64,000 nt of DNA from Enterobacter sp. Cy-643 (GCF_011752815.1 NZ_VWWV01000002.1:682001-746000), one strand, 5' to 3'. Shown: positions 1 through 10,421, counted from the stretch's first letter. Notes: generated from the sequence alone by a model not told the origin. Translations and numbers: made by a program.

Positions 1-1
1 T

Positions 2-238
2 AAAGGCAAATCCAGCATCACCGATTGCATGGTTATCTGCACCGGGACCTCTAACCGCCACGTCATGTCAATTGCTGAACACGTTGTGCAGTCCTCCCGC
101 GAAGTTGGCCTGTCGCCGATGGGCGTGAAAGGCATCAACGCTTCCGACTGGGTTGTCGTCGACCTGGGCGAAATCATCGTTCACGTCATGCAGGAAGAGA
201 GCCGCCAGCTGTACGAACTGGAAAAACTCTGGAGCTAA
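2..238 (+). CDS. rsfS: Ribosomal silencing factor RsfS, 5'-truncated by window edge
   Basis: The frame is open from base 2 and reads KGKSSITDC at the edge, then continues to a TAA at 236-238. The visible 78 residues are the C-terminal three quarters of RsfS (YbeB/DUF143, about 105 aa in E. coli). RsfS binds ribosomal protein uL14 on the 50S subunit and blocks subunit joining in stationary phase or starvation. The segments CTGTSNRHV and [15 protein letters not shown] are typical of the family. It is followed after 3 nt by rlmH, as in other enterics, so the two ribosome-acting genes are almost certainly co-transcribed. The true start lies outside the window. Confidence 0.95.
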   Translation, partial: KGKSSITDCMVICTGTSNRHVMSIAEHVVQSSREVGLSPMGVKGINASDWVVVDLGEIIVHVMQEESRQLYELEKLWS

Positions 239-241
239 CGG

Positions 242-712
242 GTGAAGCTGCAACTGGTGGCCGTTGGAACCAAAATGCCTGACTGGGTGCAGACAGGCTT
301 TACCGAGTACCTGCGTCGCTTCCCGAAAGACATGCCTTTTGAGCTGGTAGAAATTCCGGCTGGAAAACGCGGCAAAAATGCCGATATCAAACGTATCCTC
401 GAAAAAGAGGGTGAAATGATGCTGGCCGCCGCGGGCAAAGGTAACCGAATCGTGACGCTGGATATTCCCGGCCAACCGTGGGATACCCCCCAGCTTGCCA
501 CACAGCTCGAGCGCTGGAAGCAGGATGGCCGTGATGTCAGCCTGTTAATCGGTGGCCCTGAAGGTCTGGCGCCAGCCTGTAAGGCCGCTGCCGAACAAAG
601 CTGGTCGCTCTCCGCGCTAACCATGCCTCATCCGCTGGTCAGGGTGCTGGTGGCGGAAAGCCTCTATCGGGCCTGGAGCATTACCACCAACCACCCATAC
701 CATCGTGAGTAA
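242..712 (+). CDS. rlmH: 23S rRNA pseudouridine-1915 N3-methyltransferase RlmH
   Basis: A GTG start at 242, 3 nt after the rsfS stop, gives 156 aa, the usual length for the SPOUT-class enzyme RlmH (YbeA). It methylates pseudouridine 1915 in helix 69 of 23S rRNA on assembled 70S ribosomes, using SAM. The trefoil-knot SAM-binding segment [11 protein letters not shown] (about residues 101-111) and the C-terminal [16 protein letters not shown] and HPYHRE stretches are clear. It sits between rsfS and mrdA as in E. coli and is probably in the same transcript, with a 27-nt gap before mrdA. Confidence 0.96.
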   Translation: MKLQLVAVGTKMPDWVQTGFTEYLRRFPKDMPFELVEIPAGKRGKNADIKRILEKEGEMMLAAAGKGNRIVTLDIPGQPWDTPQLATQLERWKQDGRDVSLLIGGPEGLAPACKAAAEQSWSLSALTMPHPLVRVLVAESLYRAWSITTNHPYHRE

Positions 713-739
713 ACCTGAGCGGGTAATACTAAGCAGCGA

Positions 740-2641
740 ATGAAATTACAGAATTCTTTTCGCGACTATACTGCTGAGTCTGCGCTCTTTGTGCGCCGGG
801 CGCTGGTCGCTTTTATCGGCATTTTGCTGCTTACCGGCGTGCTAATCGCCAACCTTTATAATCTGCAAATCGTTCGCTTTAACGACTATCAGACGCGGTC
901 TAACGAAAACCGCATTAAGCTGGTACCTATTCCGCCCAGCCGCGGCATTATTTACGACCGCAACGGTACCCCACTGGCGCTGAACCGTACCATCTATCAA
1001 ATCGAAATGATGCCGGAGAAAGTCGATAACGTTCAGGATACGCTGGAGGCGCTACGCCCGGTGGTTGATCTGACCGATGACGATATCGCGAATTTCAAAA
1101 AAGAGCGTGCCCGCTCGCACCGCTTCACCTCCATTGCGGTCAAAACTAACCTGACGGAAGTTCAGGTTGCCCGCTTTGCCGTAAACCAGTACCGCTTCCC
1201 CGGTGTGGAAGTCAAAGGCTACAAACGCCGCTTCTATCCTTATGGTTCAGCGCTGACCCACGTGATTGGCTATGTTTCTAAAATCAACGACAAAGACGTT
1301 GAGCGCCTGGATAAAGAAGGCAAGCTGGCCAACTACGCCTCGACCCACGACATCGGCAAGCTCGGCATAGAGCGCTATTACGAAGATGTCCTGCACGGGC
1401 AAACGGGCTACGAAGAGGTTGAGGTTAACAACCGTGGCCGCGTCATCCGCCAGCTTAAAGAAGTGCCGCCTCAGGCCGGGCATGACATTTATCTGACCCT
1501 CGATCTGAAGCTTCAAACCTACATTGAAACTCTGCTCGCAGGGAGCCGCGCTGCGGTGGTTGTTACCGATCCACGTACGGGCGGCATTCTGGCGCTGGTT
1601 TCTATGCCAAGCTATAACCCGAACCTGTTCGTCGACGGCATCTCCAGCAAAGATTACTCGGGCCTGCTAAACGACCCGAACACGCCGTTAATTAACCGTG
1701 CGACTCAGGGTGTGTATCCACCGGCCTCTACCGTGAAGCCTTATATGGCAGTTTCTGCATTGAGCGCCGGAGTGATCACCCGTAACACCTCGCTGTTTGA
1801 CCCCGGCTGGTGGCAACTGCCCGGCTCGGAAAAACGCTACCGCGACTGGAAAAAATGGGGCCACGGCCGCCTGAACGTCACCAAATCCCTGGAAGAGTCG
1901 GCCGATACCTTCTTCTATCAGGTCGCCTATGACATGGGGATCGACCGCATCGGCGAATGGATGAGTAAGTTTGGCTACGGTCACCTGACGGGCATCGACC
2001 TTTCAGAAGAGCGCGCGGGCAACATGCCGACGCGCGAGTGGAAGCTGAAGCGCTTTAAAAAACCGTGGTATCAGGGTGACACCATTCCGGTCGGTATCGG
2101 CCAGGGTTACTGGACGGCCACGCCAATCCAGATGAGCAAAGCGATGATGATCCTGATAAACGACGGTATTGTTCGCGTTCCGCACCTGTTGATGAGCACC
2201 ACTGAAAACGGCAAACAGGTTCCCTGGCAGCAGCCAACTGAAGCACCGGTGGGTGACATCCACTCTGGCTATTGGGAAATAGCCAAAGACGGGATGTATG
2301 GCGTAGCCAACCGACCAAACGGAACCGCACACAAATACTTCGCAAATGCGCCTTACAAAGTGGCGGCGAAATCCGGTACCGCACAGGTCTTTGGCCTGAA
2401 AGCTAACGAAACTTATAACGCGCATAAAATTGCCGAACGTCTGCGCGACCACAAGCTGATGACGGCGTTTGCGCCGTATGACAATCCACAATACACCGTG
2501 ACCATGATTCTGGAGAACGGCGGCGCAGGCCCGGCCGTCGGGACTATCATGCGTCAGATCCTCGACCACGTCATGTTAGGGGATAACAACACGGTACTGC
2601 CGTCGGAAGCACCGGCCGCCTCGGCCGCAGAGGATCAATAA
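740..2641 (+). CDS. mrdA: Penicillin-binding protein 2, elongasome transpeptidase
   Basis: This 633-aa class B PBP is the lateral-wall transpeptidase that works with the glycosyltransferase RodA. A single membrane anchor lies near residues 20-42. The pedestal domain includes [12 protein letters not shown] (about 65-76). The catalytic serine motif STVK is at S330-K333, the SAD triad follows in ESADTFF, and the KSGTAQ motif is near the C-terminus. Length and motif positions match E. coli PBP2 (S330). Its stop is only 2 nt from the mrdB start, so the two partners are translationally linked. The C-terminal tail is Ala/Glu-rich and variable, as in other enterics. Confidence 0.97.
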   Translation: MKLQNSFRDYTAESALFVRRALVAFIGILLLTGVLIANLYNLQIVRFNDYQTRSNENRIKLVPIPPSRGIIYDRNGTPLALNRTIYQIEMMPEKVDNVQDTLEALRPVVDLTDDDIANFKKERARSHRFTSIAVKTNLTEVQVARFAVNQYRFPGVEVKGYKRRFYPYGSALTHVIGYVSKINDKDVERLDKEGKLANYASTHDIGKLGIERYYEDVLHGQTGYEEVEVNNRGRVIRQLKEVPPQAGHDIYLTLDLKLQTYIETLLAGSRAAVVVTDPRTGGILALVSMPSYNPNLFVDGISSKDYSGLLNDPNTPLINRATQGVYPPASTVKPYMAVSALSAGVITRNTSLFDPGWWQLPGSEKRYRDWKKWGHGRLNVTKSLEESADTFFYQVAYDMGIDRIGEWMSKFGYGHLTGIDLSEERAGNMPTREWKLKRFKKPWYQGDTIPVGIGQGYWTATPIQMSKAMMILINDGIVRVPHLLMSTTENGKQVPWQQPTEAPVGDIHSGYWEIAKDGMYGVANRPNGTAHKYFANAPYKVAAKSGTAQVFGLKANETYNAHKIAERLRDHKLMTAFAPYDNPQYTVTMILENGGAGPAVGTIMRQILDHVMLGDNNTVLPSEAPAASAAEDQ

Positions 2642-2643
2642 GC

Positions 2644-3756
2644 ATGACTGACAATCCTAATAAAAAAACAATTTGGGATAAGGTTCACCTCGACCCGACC
2701 TTCCTGGTAACCATCCTCGCGCTGCTGGTGTTCAGTGCCCTGGTCGTGTGGAGCGCCAGCGGCCAGGATATGGGCATGATGGAGCGTAAAATTGGCCAGA
2801 TCCTGATGGGACTGGTGATCATGGTGGTCATGGCGCAAATTCCGCCTCGCGTCTACGAAGGTTGGGCGCCCTATCTCTATATTTTCTGTATTATTCTGCT
2901 GGTGGCGGTCGATGCCTTCGGGGCTATTTCAAAAGGGGCCCAACGCTGGCTCGATCTGGGCTTTGTGCGTTTCCAGCCTTCGGAAATCGCCAAGATTGCC
3001 GTCCCGCTGATGGTTGCCCGCTTTATTAACCGCGACGTTTGCCCCCCCACGCTGAAAAACACCGGCATTGCGCTCGTCCTGATCTTCATGCCAACCCTGC
3101 TGGTTGCTGCCCAGCCTGACCTGGGCACCTCCATTCTGGTCGCCGCATCGGGCCTGTTTGTGCTATTCCTGTCCGGCATGAGCTGGCGCCTGATTCTGGT
3201 GGCCGTTCTGCTGGTAGCCGCCTTCGTGCCGATCCTGTGGTTCTTCCTGATGCATGACTATCAGCGCGCGCGCGTGATGATGCTGTTAGATCCAGAAAGC
3301 GATCCGCTCGGCGCGGGCTATCATATAATTCAGTCTAAAATTGCCATCGGTTCCGGCGGCCTGCGGGGCAAAGGCTGGCTGCACGGTACACAATCACAGC
3401 TTGAATTCTTGCCCGAACGCCATACGGACTTTATCTTCGCGGTGCTTGCGGAAGAGCTAGGCTTAGTCGGCATTCTGGTGCTGCTGGCGCTCTATCTGCT
3501 GCTGATTATGCGCGGCCTGTTTATTGCCGCCCGCGCGCAGACAACCTTTGGCCGCGTAATGGCCGGCGGGCTGATGCTGATCCTGTTCGTCTATGTATTT
3601 GTAAATATTGGCATGGTTAGTGGTATCTTACCGGTGGTCGGCGTACCGCTGCCGCTCGTCAGCTACGGGGGGTCAGCGCTAATCGTGCTGATGGCCGGGT
3701 TTGGTATCGTCATGTCGATACATACTCACAGAAAAATGTTATCAAAAAGCGTGTAA
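2644..3756 (+). CDS. mrdB: RodA peptidoglycan glycosyltransferase (SEDS family)
   Basis: This 370-aa polytopic inner-membrane protein of the SEDS family polymerises lipid II glycan strands during rod-shaped elongation, paired with PBP2. About ten hydrophobic segments are visible. SEDS signatures include [18 protein letters not shown], the large loop with [18 protein letters not shown], and the C-terminal [14 protein letters not shown]. The ATG lies 2 nt after mrdA. The next gene, rlpA, begins 16 nt downstream, so mrdA-mrdB-rlpA form one operon. Confidence 0.97.
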   Translation: MTDNPNKKTIWDKVHLDPTFLVTILALLVFSALVVWSASGQDMGMMERKIGQILMGLVIMVVMAQIPPRVYEGWAPYLYIFCIILLVAVDAFGAISKGAQRWLDLGFVRFQPSEIAKIAVPLMVARFINRDVCPPTLKNTGIALVLIFMPTLLVAAQPDLGTSILVAASGLFVLFLSGMSWRLILVAVLLVAAFVPILWFFLMHDYQRARVMMLLDPESDPLGAGYHIIQSKIAIGSGGLRGKGWLHGTQSQLEFLPERHTDFIFAVLAEELGLVGILVLLALYLLLIMRGLFIAARAQTTFGRVMAGGLMLILFVYVFVNIGMVSGILPVVGVPLPLVSYGGSALIVLMAGFGIVMSIHTHRKMLSKSV

Positions 3757-3772
3757 CTGGATGAGGTGCGCA

Positions 3773-4993
3773 ATGGGTAAGCAAAAACGGTGGGCTGGCG
3801 TCTGCATCGCAGCAGCGTTACTGGCAGCATGTTCGTCAAATGATGAGAGTCAGCAGCCGGTTAATCAGGCGCCACAGCCGGCCGTGTGCAACGGTCCAGT
3901 CGTGGAAATCAGCGGCGCCGAGCCACGTTACGAGCCGCTGAATCCGTCAGTTAACCAGGATTACCAGAACAACGGCAAAAGCTACAAGATTGTTCAGAAT
4001 CCGGCAAACTTCAGCCAGGCAGGCTTCGCGGCTATCTACGACGCCGAACCAGGCAGCAACCTGACCGCCTCTGGTGAAGCCTTTGATCCTAATGCGCTGA
4101 CCGCAGCTCACCCAACGCTGCCAATTCCTAGCTATGCCCGAATCACTAACCTCGCGAATGGCCGAATGATTGTGGTTCGCATCAACGATCGCGGCCCTTA
4201 CGGCAACGATCGGGCGATCTCGCTGTCTCGCGCGGCGGCGGACAGGCTGAACACCTCGAACAATACCAAAGTCCGTATTGACCCAATTATCGTTGCTCAG
4301 GACGGTACAATGTCCGGCCCGGGTACGGTCTGTACTACCATCGCTAAACAGACCTATGCGCTGCCGGCCCGTCCGGACCTTAGCGGCGGGATGGGAAGCG
4401 CCTCCTCCCCTGCTCAGCCAGCTACGCCACAGGGAGATGTGCGCGCCATCAGCAACTCGACGCTGCAAAGCGCAGACACCACCGGCGCACCTGTTCAGAG
4501 CAGCGGTTTTCTCGGCGCTCCTACACCACTTGCAGCCGGCGTGATAGAAACACCTGATGCTCCGGCCACAGCCGCAGCAGCCCCCGCGGCGGCGCAGCCT
4601 GTCGCAGCAGCAGCAGCAGCACCTACACCGCCAGTAGCGCCACAGCCAGCGCCGATCGTTGAGCAACCGGCCCCTGCCGTTTCTGCGCCGGTCACCGCTC
4701 CGGGCTCAACGCAAGGCCACGTTCAGCGCACTGCACCTGCCGCAAGCGCGCCTGCCAGCAGCGGGCGTTACGTTGTTCAGGTTGGCGCCGTGAGCGACGG
4801 CGCACGTGCCAGCCAGTGGCAGCAGAAGCTAAGCCAGCAGTTTGGCGTGCCGGGCGCCGTTTCTCATAACGGCGCCGTGTATCGCGTTCAGCTTGGCCCG
4901 TTCAGCAGCCGCACTGAAGCCACCGCCCTGCAACAGCGCCTGATGTCAGAAGCGCAACAGCAGTCATTTGTGACTAACGCTCCCGCTATGTAA
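3773..4993 (+). CDS. rlpA: RlpA septal-ring lipoprotein, SPOR domain
   Basis: The start at 3773 was chosen over an upstream in-frame ATG at 3701 because it gives a signal peptide with lipobox LLAAC (Cys20), and a GAGG lies just upstream. The product is 406 aa. After the lipobox comes the double-psi beta-barrel domain (YDAEPGSNLTASGEAFDP, RINDRGPYGNDR). A long Ala/Pro-rich linker of low complexity follows (about residues 240-325), then a C-terminal SPOR domain (YVVQVGAVSDGARA to the end) that binds denuded septal glycan. RlpA is an outer-membrane lipoprotein; it is a lytic transglycosylase in Pseudomonas, while activity in E. coli is not established. The linker is longer than in E. coli. Confidence 0.94.
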   Translation: MGKQKRWAGVCIAAALLAACSSNDESQQPVNQAPQPAVCNGPVVEISGAEPRYEPLNPSVNQDYQNNGKSYKIVQNPANFSQAGFAAIYDAEPGSNLTASGEAFDPNALTAAHPTLPIPSYARITNLANGRMIVVRINDRGPYGNDRAISLSRAAADRLNTSNNTKVRIDPIIVAQDGTMSGPGTVCTTIAKQTYALPARPDLSGGMGSASSPAQPATPQGDVRAISNSTLQSADTTGAPVQSSGFLGAPTPLAAGVIETPDAPATAAAAPAAAQPVAAAAAAPTPPVAPQPAPIVEQPAPAVSAPVTAPGSTQGHVQRTAPAASAPASSGRYVVQVGAVSDGARASQWQQKLSQQFGVPGAVSHNGAVYRVQLGPFSSRTEATALQQRLMSEAQQQSFVTNAPAM

Positions 4994-5064
4994 AGCATTG
5001 ACTGGCCTGTTTCTTGCCCGTAAATTTGTGTAAAGACCATTAACAAACTCACGCGCAAAGTCAG

Positions 5065-5093
5065 ATGCCAGTCAAAAATGCTTTTGCTATAGT
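5065..5093 (+). promoter_or_regulatory. Predicted sigma-70 promoter of dacA
   Basis: An extended -10 element TGCTATAGT (hexamer 5088-5093) follows a -35-like ATGCCA (5065-5070) with 17-bp spacing, 44 nt upstream of the dacA start. This fits the independent transcription of dacA known in E. coli. It is a motif call only. Confidence 0.5.
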
Positions 5094-5136
5094 AAGGCAC
5101 TTTTTTTAATTCCATCACGGACGTCGTAGTTCCATC

Positions 5137-6348
5137 ATGAATACAGCTCCTTCTGCACGTTTTGTTAAGCGCCTGGCGCTCACCTCGGCTTTCGCTCTTG
5201 CGACTATGGCCTCTGCTCAAGCTGACGACCTCAACATTAAAACTATGATCCCGGGCGTCCCGCAGATTGATGCAGAAGCGTATATCCTGATTGACTACAA
5301 CTCAGGCAAAGTGCTGGCCGAATCAAACGCTGACGCACGCCGCGACCCGGCCAGCCTCACCAAGATGATGACCAGCTACGTCATTGGCCAGGCGATGAAA
5401 GCCGGTAAATTCGACGACAATGCGATGGTCACCATCGGCAAAGATGCCTGGGCCACCGGTAATCCGGTGTTTAAAGGCTCCTCGCTGATGTTCCTGCAGC
5501 CGGGTATGCAGGTGCCGGTTAACAAACTGGTTCGCGGCATCAACCTGCAGTCAGGTAACGACGCCTGCGTGGCGATGGCCGACTTCGTTGCCGGCAGCCA
5601 GGATGCTTTCGTTAGCCTGATGAACGGCTACGTTTCCGCCCTGGGCCTGAAAAACACCCACTTCCAGACCGTGCACGGCCTGGACGCCGAAGGGCAGTAC
5701 AGCTCTGCGCGTGATATGGCGCTGATAGGCCAGGCGCTGATCCGCGATGTGCCGAACGAATACGCCATCTACAAAGAAAAAGAGTTCACCTTCAACAACA
5801 TTCGTCAGACCAACCGTAACGGTCTGCTATGGGATACCAGCCTCAACGTAGACGGCATTAAAACCGGCCATACCGATGCGGCAGGCTATAACCTCGTGGC
5901 TTCTGCTACCGAAGGCCAGATGCGTCTGATCTCCGCGGTTCTTGGCGGGCACACCTACAAAGGCCGTGAAACAGAAAGCAAAAAGCTGCTGACCTGGGGC
6001 TTCCGCTTCTTTGAAACGGTTTCTCCGCTGAAAGCCGGCAAAGAGTTTGCTTCTGAGCCAGCGTGGTTTGGCGACAACGATCGTGCATCCCTGGGTGTGG
6101 ATAAAGACGTTTATCTGACCATTCCTCGCGGCCGCATGAAAGATCTGAAAGCCAGCTACGTGTTGACCACGACTGAACTGCACGCCCCGCTACAGAAAAA
6201 CCAGGTTGTGGGCACCATCAACTTCCAGCTGGACGGTAAAACCATCGAGCAGCGCCCATTAGTTGTTCTGCAGGAAATGCCGGAAGGGAATTTCTTCAGC
6301 CGAATCATTGATTACATCAAGCTGATGTTCCACCACTGGTTCGGTTAA
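5137..6348 (+). CDS. dacA: D-alanyl-D-alanine carboxypeptidase PBP5
   Basis: This 403-aa product equals the length of E. coli PBP5, the major carboxypeptidase that trims the terminal D-Ala of pentapeptides. A Sec signal peptide ends near ASAQA (residues 25-29). The three low-molecular-mass PBP motifs are all present: SLTK (S73-K76 of the precursor), SGN in [11 protein letters not shown], and KTG in DGIKTGHTD. The C-terminal amphipathic helix [18 protein letters not shown] anchors the enzyme to the outer face of the inner membrane. It is separated from rlpA by 143 nt carrying its own promoter. Confidence 0.97.
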   Translation: MNTAPSARFVKRLALTSAFALATMASAQADDLNIKTMIPGVPQIDAEAYILIDYNSGKVLAESNADARRDPASLTKMMTSYVIGQAMKAGKFDDNAMVTIGKDAWATGNPVFKGSSLMFLQPGMQVPVNKLVRGINLQSGNDACVAMADFVAGSQDAFVSLMNGYVSALGLKNTHFQTVHGLDAEGQYSSARDMALIGQALIRDVPNEYAIYKEKEFTFNNIRQTNRNGLLWDTSLNVDGIKTGHTDAAGYNLVASATEGQMRLISAVLGGHTYKGRETESKKLLTWGFRFFETVSPLKAGKEFASEPAWFGDNDRASLGVDKDVYLTIPRGRMKDLKASYVLTTTELHAPLQKNQVVGTINFQLDGKTIEQRPLVVLQEMPEGNFFSRIIDYIKLMFHHWFG

Positions 6349-6401
6349 TTATTGAACACTTGAAAGTGTCGAACTTGACCCCATATACTTAGCATCAAAG
6401 C

Positions 6402-6425
6402 AACTCCCGCCCGTCGGCGGGAGTT
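6402..6425 (+). terminator. Hairpin downstream of dacA (copy 1)
   Basis: A perfect 10-bp stem (AACTCCCGCC with GGCGGGAGTT) closes a CGTC loop, 53 nt after the dacA stop. Only a weak T-rich tail (ATTCTT) follows. A near-identical hairpin lies 152 bp downstream. It is a probable dacA terminator or 3'-end stabiliser. Confidence 0.6.
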
Positions 6426-6553
6426 ATTCTTGATGACAAACGGCCGAAAAGCGTGGTTTTCGCCCGTTTGGGGCAAACCAGAGAACCTGATTCTTTGTTT
6501 CTGTAAGACCGGTTTTCGGACGCTACACCACGATGAGTTCATCCGTAATCTCT

Positions 6554-6584
6554 ACTCCCGCCCGCCGGCGGGAGTTATTATTTT
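6554..6584 (+). terminator. Hairpin upstream of ybeD (copy 2)
   Basis: A 9-bp stem (ACTCCCGCC with GGCGGGAGT) closes a CGCC loop and is followed by TATTATTTTTATT, a better U-tract than copy 1. It ends only about 25 nt before the ybeD ATG, so it may attenuate read-through into ybeD. Confidence 0.55.
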
Positions 6585-6608
6585 TATTGCCGTAACGCTG
6601 GAGCTACC

Positions 6609-6872
6609 ATGAAAACCAAACTGAACGAACTGCTCGAATTCCCAACCTCTTTTACTTACAAAGTAATGGGCCTGGCGAAACCGGAGCTGGTTGATCTGGT
6701 CGTTGAGGTGGTGCAGCGCCACGCCCCTGGCGACTACACGCCGCAGGTTAAACCAAGCAGCAAAGGTAACTACCACTCGGTTTCTATTACCATCAATGCC
6801 ACCCACATTGAGCAGGTTGAAACCCTGTATGAAGAATTAGGCAACATCGAAATCGTTCGTATGGTGCTGTAA
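6609..6872 (+). CDS. ybeD: YbeD, DUF493 family small protein
   Basis: This 87-aa protein matches enteric YbeD (DUF493), a small ferredoxin-like alpha/beta fold conserved beside lipB; its molecular role is unsettled. Recognisable segments are [17 protein letters not shown] at the N-terminus and [17 protein letters not shown] in the middle. The start has a GGAG about 5 nt upstream. It sits between dacA and lipB exactly as in E. coli. A terminator immediately follows, and lipB begins about 75 nt later. Confidence 0.95.
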   Translation: MKTKLNELLEFPTSFTYKVMGLAKPELVDLVVEVVQRHAPGDYTPQVKPSSKGNYHSVSITINATHIEQVETLYEELGNIEIVRMVL

Positions 6873-6880
6873 TCTGATAG

Positions 6881-6900
6881 CCCGGCTCAGGCCGGGTTTT
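6881..6900 (+). terminator. Intrinsic terminator after ybeD
   Basis: CCCGGC and GCCGGG pair around a TCAG loop and are followed by TTTT. The stop codon of ybeD is 9 nt upstream. Confidence 0.75.
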
Positions 6901-6946
6901 AGCTGTGATATACTTCCCGCCACCCTTTTCTCCCGGAGACGCTGTT

Positions 6947-7591
6947 TTGTCTCAAGACACTATCCTGATTCGCACCCTTGGCCTGCAGCCTTATGAACCC
7001 GTCTCGCAGGCAATGCATGACTTTACCGACACCCGCGATGAGACGACGGCCGACGAAATCTGGCTGGTTGAACACCCTCAGGTCTTTACCCAGGGTCAGG
7101 CCGGTAAAGCCGAGCACGTTCTGATGCCGGGCGATATTCCCGTTGTGCAAAGCGATCGCGGCGGCCAGGTGACCTTTCATGGCCCGGGCCAGCAGGTTAT
7201 GTATTTGCTGCTGAATTTAAAACGACGCAAGCTGGGCGTGCGGGAACTGGTCACCATGCTGGAACAGACCGTGGTTAACACGCTGGCAGAATATGATATT
7301 GAGGCATATCCCCGCGCCGACGCGCCGGGTGTGTATGTCGACGGACGCAAAATCTGCTCTCTGGGGCTTCGCATTCGTAGAGGATGTTCTTTCCACGGTC
7401 TGGCACTGAACATCAACATGGATTTGTCCCCCTTCCTGCGCATTAACCCCTGCGGCTATGCCGGGCTGGAGATGACACAGGTCAGCCAGTTTGTTGAAGG
7501 CATCAGCGTGGCGGATATCCAACCCCGGCTGGTAGAAAACTTTATCGCCCTGCTAAACCACCCGCCGTATGAATATTGCAAAGAGAAGTAA
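6947..7591 (+). CDS. lipB: Octanoyl-[ACP]:protein N-octanoyltransferase LipB
   Basis: LipB transfers octanoate from acyl carrier protein to lipoyl domains of 2-oxoacid dehydrogenases and GcvH, the first step of lipoate biosynthesis; lipA then inserts sulfur. A TTG start at 6947 is preferred over an ATG at 6905: it has a GGAGA 7 nt upstream, avoids overlapping the ybeD terminator, and gives 214 aa aligning with E. coli LipB, which I recall also using TTG. Key segments are [35 protein letters not shown] (catalytic Lys before ICSLGL) and RINPCGYAG (catalytic Cys). A terminator follows. Confidence 0.95.
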   Translation: MSQDTILIRTLGLQPYEPVSQAMHDFTDTRDETTADEIWLVEHPQVFTQGQAGKAEHVLMPGDIPVVQSDRGGQVTFHGPGQQVMYLLLNLKRRKLGVRELVTMLEQTVVNTLAEYDIEAYPRADAPGVYVDGRKICSLGLRIRRGCSFHGLALNINMDLSPFLRINPCGYAGLEMTQVSQFVEGISVADIQPRLVENFIALLNHPPYEYCKEK

Positions 7592-7593
7592 AC

Positions 7594-7632
7594 GTCAGGC
7601 CTGCCTCCTGCGGGCCTGATATCACCTTTTTT
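7594..7632 (+). terminator. Terminator after lipB
   Basis: TCAGGCC pairs with GGCCTGA around an 11-nt loop; the hairpin is followed by ATCACCTTTTTT. The next 200 bases up to ybeF are AT-rich and probably hold the ybeF promoter. Confidence 0.65.
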
Positions 7633-7838
7633 ATCACTTTTTCGCCCATCAGTTATAATCACTAATTGGATAATTTAGTAACGTCATTATTTAAATAATA
7701 TGACAGCCCACAATGGGCTTCTATAGCTTAATTTTTCTCATTCGTGCTTGGGTTAGCAAAATAAGTATACTAATTCCCCCAAACCCTCTATTTGTATCTA
7801 TAAATATAATATTCTTTATTTTTTAGCGGAGACCTGAC

Positions 7839-8795
7839 ATGGGGCAAAACCCACTGTCTGAGAAAAAAAACGTGGAGCGCGATGGTGAAAACAACTATCC
7901 CGTATTCAAGACGTTACGCAACATAGATTTAAACTTGCTGACTATTTTTGAAGCTGTTTACATTCATAAAGGCATCGTCAATGCGGCCAGAGTGCTTAAT
8001 CTCACGCCCTCGGCTATCAGCCAGTCTATCCAAAAGTTGCGCTATATTTTCCCCGATCCCTTATTCATTCGCAAAGGCCAGGGCGTTACGCCGACGGCGT
8101 ATGCGGCACACCTGCACGAATATATCAGCCAGGGTCTGGAATCCATTCTCGGCGCGCTTGATTTCAACAACAGCAATGACCAGCAGCGCACCATCACCAT
8201 TGCCACTCAGCCCTCTATTGGGGCTTTAGTTATCCCTAAAGTCTATTCGGCGATCCGCAAGGTCAATCCAAATCTGCTTATTCGCAATGTGCCCATTAAC
8301 GACGGCGAATCCCAGCTCAGCCAGTTTCAAACCGACCTGATTATTGACACCAGTCGCCACTACGCGCGCACCATCACCAGCGTGCCGCTGTATCAGGAAA
8401 GTATCGCCGTGGTCTGCCGGGAAGGTCATCCCTGTCTTGAACAGCCGCTCACTCGCGAAGATATGCAAAATATGGAACACACCTTCCTGATCATGCAGGA
8501 GGATTTACTCCGCGACCTGCGCCAGGAGATCAGCGAAAGGCTGCCCAACCGACAGATAGCATTCAGCAGCTACAACTATGTCACGCTGTCCTCCCTGCTT
8601 GGCAGCAGCGATTTGCTGGGCTTCATGCCCTGGCGACTGTATGAAATGTTCAAAGAGACGTGGAACCTGCGAGCCGTTGACTGTGATTTGTTTGCTGATA
8701 AAACGATGGAAACCAGCATGCATTTTAACAAGCTAAGCATCCGGGATACGGTTTTGCAGGAGATAATCAAAGCTATTCACGCCGAGTTCGCTTGA
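7839..8795 (+). CDS. ybeF: LysR-family regulator YbeF
   Basis: This 318-aa LysR-type regulator matches E. coli YbeF in place (between lipB and lipA) and sequence. The N-terminal winged helix runs about residues 29-90 and contains LRNIDLNLLTIFEAVY and LNLTPSAISQSIQKLR. It is preceded by a polar extension of about 28 residues, also seen in E. coli. The rest is a periplasmic-binding-like effector domain. The effector and targets are not evident here. A GGAG lies about 10 nt before the ATG. Confidence 0.92.
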   Translation: MGQNPLSEKKNVERDGENNYPVFKTLRNIDLNLLTIFEAVYIHKGIVNAARVLNLTPSAISQSIQKLRYIFPDPLFIRKGQGVTPTAYAAHLHEYISQGLESILGALDFNNSNDQQRTITIATQPSIGALVIPKVYSAIRKVNPNLLIRNVPINDGESQLSQFQTDLIIDTSRHYARTITSVPLYQESIAVVCREGHPCLEQPLTREDMQNMEHTFLIMQEDLLRDLRQEISERLPNRQIAFSSYNYVTLSSLLGSSDLLGFMPWRLYEMFKETWNLRAVDCDLFADKTMETSMHFNKLSIRDTVLQEIIKAIHAEFA

Positions 8796-8802
8796 TCCTC
8801 AG

Positions 8803-8843
8803 TGGTTTTCACCTCTTGCCGGGCGTTTCAGAGGTGAACACCA
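8803..8843 (+). terminator. Long hairpin after ybeF
   Basis: TTCACCTCT pairs perfectly with AGAGGTGAA (9 bp), extended by four more pairs after one mismatch, with a 13-nt loop. It begins 8 nt after the ybeF stop. No T-run follows, so it may be a factor-dependent or processing hairpin rather than a classical terminator. Confidence 0.45.
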
Positions 8844-9034
8844 TGCCCGTTAACCTCGCATTTAGCACAAAACAACAACCCATTTACAATTCTTTCTCCA
8901 TTTCATGTTGGGGTATACTGATTCTCCCTGGCCGTGATGATATACTTCCGGCCATTAATTCAAAAATAGTTGATAGATCCTAACTTAGCTTGAATTAGCC
9001 TGACTTCATTATCCGCAACTGGAACACGCACCCT

Positions 9035-10000
9035 ATGAGCAAACCCATTGTGATGGAACGCGGCGTTAAATACCGCGACGCCGATAAAATGGCTCTGATC
9101 CCGGTTAAAAACGTGGCGACAGAGCGCCAGGAGCTGTTGAGAAAACCAGAATGGATGAAAATCAAACTTCCGTCTGACTCAACCCGTATCCAGGGCATTA
9201 AAGCGGCGATGCGCAAAAATGGTCTGCACTCCGTTTGCGAAGAAGCCTCCTGCCCTAACCTCGCTGAATGTTTTAACCACGGCACCGCGACCTTCATGAT
9301 TCTGGGCGCCATTTGTACCCGCCGCTGCCCATTCTGCGACGTCGCACACGGCCGCCCTGTTGCGCCAGATGCTAACGAGCCTGAAAAACTGGCACAGACC
9401 ATTGCCGATATGGGTCTGCGTTATGTTGTGATTACCTCCGTTGACCGGGACGATCTTCGCGACGGCGGTGCCCAGCACTTTGCGGACTGCATCCGTGCTA
9501 TTCGCGAAAAGAACCCGACCATCAAAATCGAGACGCTGGTGCCCGACTTCCGTGGACGTATGGATCGTGCGCTGGATATTCTGACCGCAACGCCGCCGGA
9601 CGTGTTCAACCACAACCTGGAAAACGTACCGCGCGTCTACCGCAACGTTCGCCCAGGCGCAGACTACAACTGGTCTCTGAAGCTGCTTGAGCGCTTCAAA
9701 GAAGCCCATCCGGATATTCCAACCAAGTCCGGCCTGATGGTGGGCCTGGGTGAAACTAACGAAGAGATCATCGAAGTGATGCGCGACCTGCGTCGTCACG
9801 GCGTGACCATGCTGACGCTGGGCCAGTATCTCCAGCCAAGCCGTCACCACTTGCCGGTACAGCGTTACGTGAGTCCGGATGAGTTTGAAGAGATGAAAGC
9901 CGAAGCGCTGGCAATGGGCTTCACCCACGCCGCCTGTGGCCCGTTTGTTCGCTCCTCTTACCATGCCGACCTGCAGGCAAAAGGGATGGAAGTGAAGTAA
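9035..10000 (+). CDS. lipA: Lipoyl synthase LipA (radical SAM)
   Basis: LipA inserts two sulfur atoms into protein-bound octanoyl groups, completing lipoate synthesis begun by LipB. The 321 aa are nearly identical to E. coli LipA. The auxiliary iron-sulfur cluster ligands are in [12 protein letters not shown], and the radical-SAM CxxxCxxC motif is CTRRCPFC. The C-terminal serine ligand region is [10 protein letters not shown] shorter ORF lying between ybeF and this ATG shows no coding features. The gene ends just before a bidirectional terminator shared with tatE. Confidence 0.98.
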   Translation: MSKPIVMERGVKYRDADKMALIPVKNVATERQELLRKPEWMKIKLPSDSTRIQGIKAAMRKNGLHSVCEEASCPNLAECFNHGTATFMILGAICTRRCPFCDVAHGRPVAPDANEPEKLAQTIADMGLRYVVITSVDRDDLRDGGAQHFADCIRAIREKNPTIKIETLVPDFRGRMDRALDILTATPPDVFNHNLENVPRVYRNVRPGADYNWSLKLLERFKEAHPDIPTKSGLMVGLGETNEEIIEVMRDLRRHGVTMLTLGQYLQPSRHHLPVQRYVSPDEFEEMKAEALAMGFTHAACGPFVRSSYHADLQAKGMEVK

Positions 10001-10035
10001 CAGCAGTTACATATTGTTACTTATAAACTGACATT

Positions 10036-10072
10036 CATAAAAAAACCGGCCATCTTGAGCCGGTTTTTTATT
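10036..10072. terminator. Bidirectional terminator between lipA and tatE
   Basis: AAAAACCGGC pairs with GCCGGTTTTT across an 8-nt loop, giving U-tracts on both strands. It separates the convergent lipA (+) and tatE (-). Confidence 0.85.
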
Positions 10073-10085
10073 TTGCAGCCGTCGT

Positions 10086-10292
10086 TCAGTCTTTATGAAC
10101 GATACGTTGTTCTGCAGAGGCTTCAGCTTCGGTATCGGGCTTTTTGCCACTGTCGTCTTCAGCCATCGCTTTCTTAAAGCCTTTGATGGCAGAACCGAGA
10201 TCGCCGCCCAGCGTGCGCAGCTTCTTGGTACCAAACAGCAATACGATCAGCGCGCCGACAACCAGCAGCTTAGTGATACTAATCTCTCCCAT
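10086..10292 (-). CDS. tatE: Twin-arginine translocase component TatE
   Basis: This 68-aa TatA-family protein consists of an N-terminal membrane helix ([20 protein letters not shown]), the [14 protein letters not shown] hinge and amphipathic helix, and a charged tail. TatE is a minor TatA paralogue of the twin-arginine export channel. The start at MGEI was chosen because AAGGTAGG lies just upstream, while an in-frame ATG 11 codons earlier would disrupt the helix. It converges on lipA, as in E. coli. A Tat substrate candidate is encoded in this window at 59004-60389. Confidence 0.94.
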   Translation of the reverse strand: MGEISITKLLVVGALIVLLFGTKKLRTLGGDLGSAIKGFKKAMAEDDSGKKPDTEAEASAEQRIVHKD

Positions 10293-10421
10293 ACCTACCT
10301 TCTTTTGTGATGCGTGCCGTGGCAACGGCGAATAAAAGACCTGATTGCATTAACGGACATTTGTCCGCGCGACACAATAGCAATCTGTAACAAGGTGAAT
10401 CAAGATTTGATTAAAAAAACA

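Noticed and set aside
8792-8983. 63-aa ORF between ybeF and lipA
   Set aside because: It overlaps the ybeF hairpin, has no ribosome-binding site and no conserved features; the region is the lipA upstream region.
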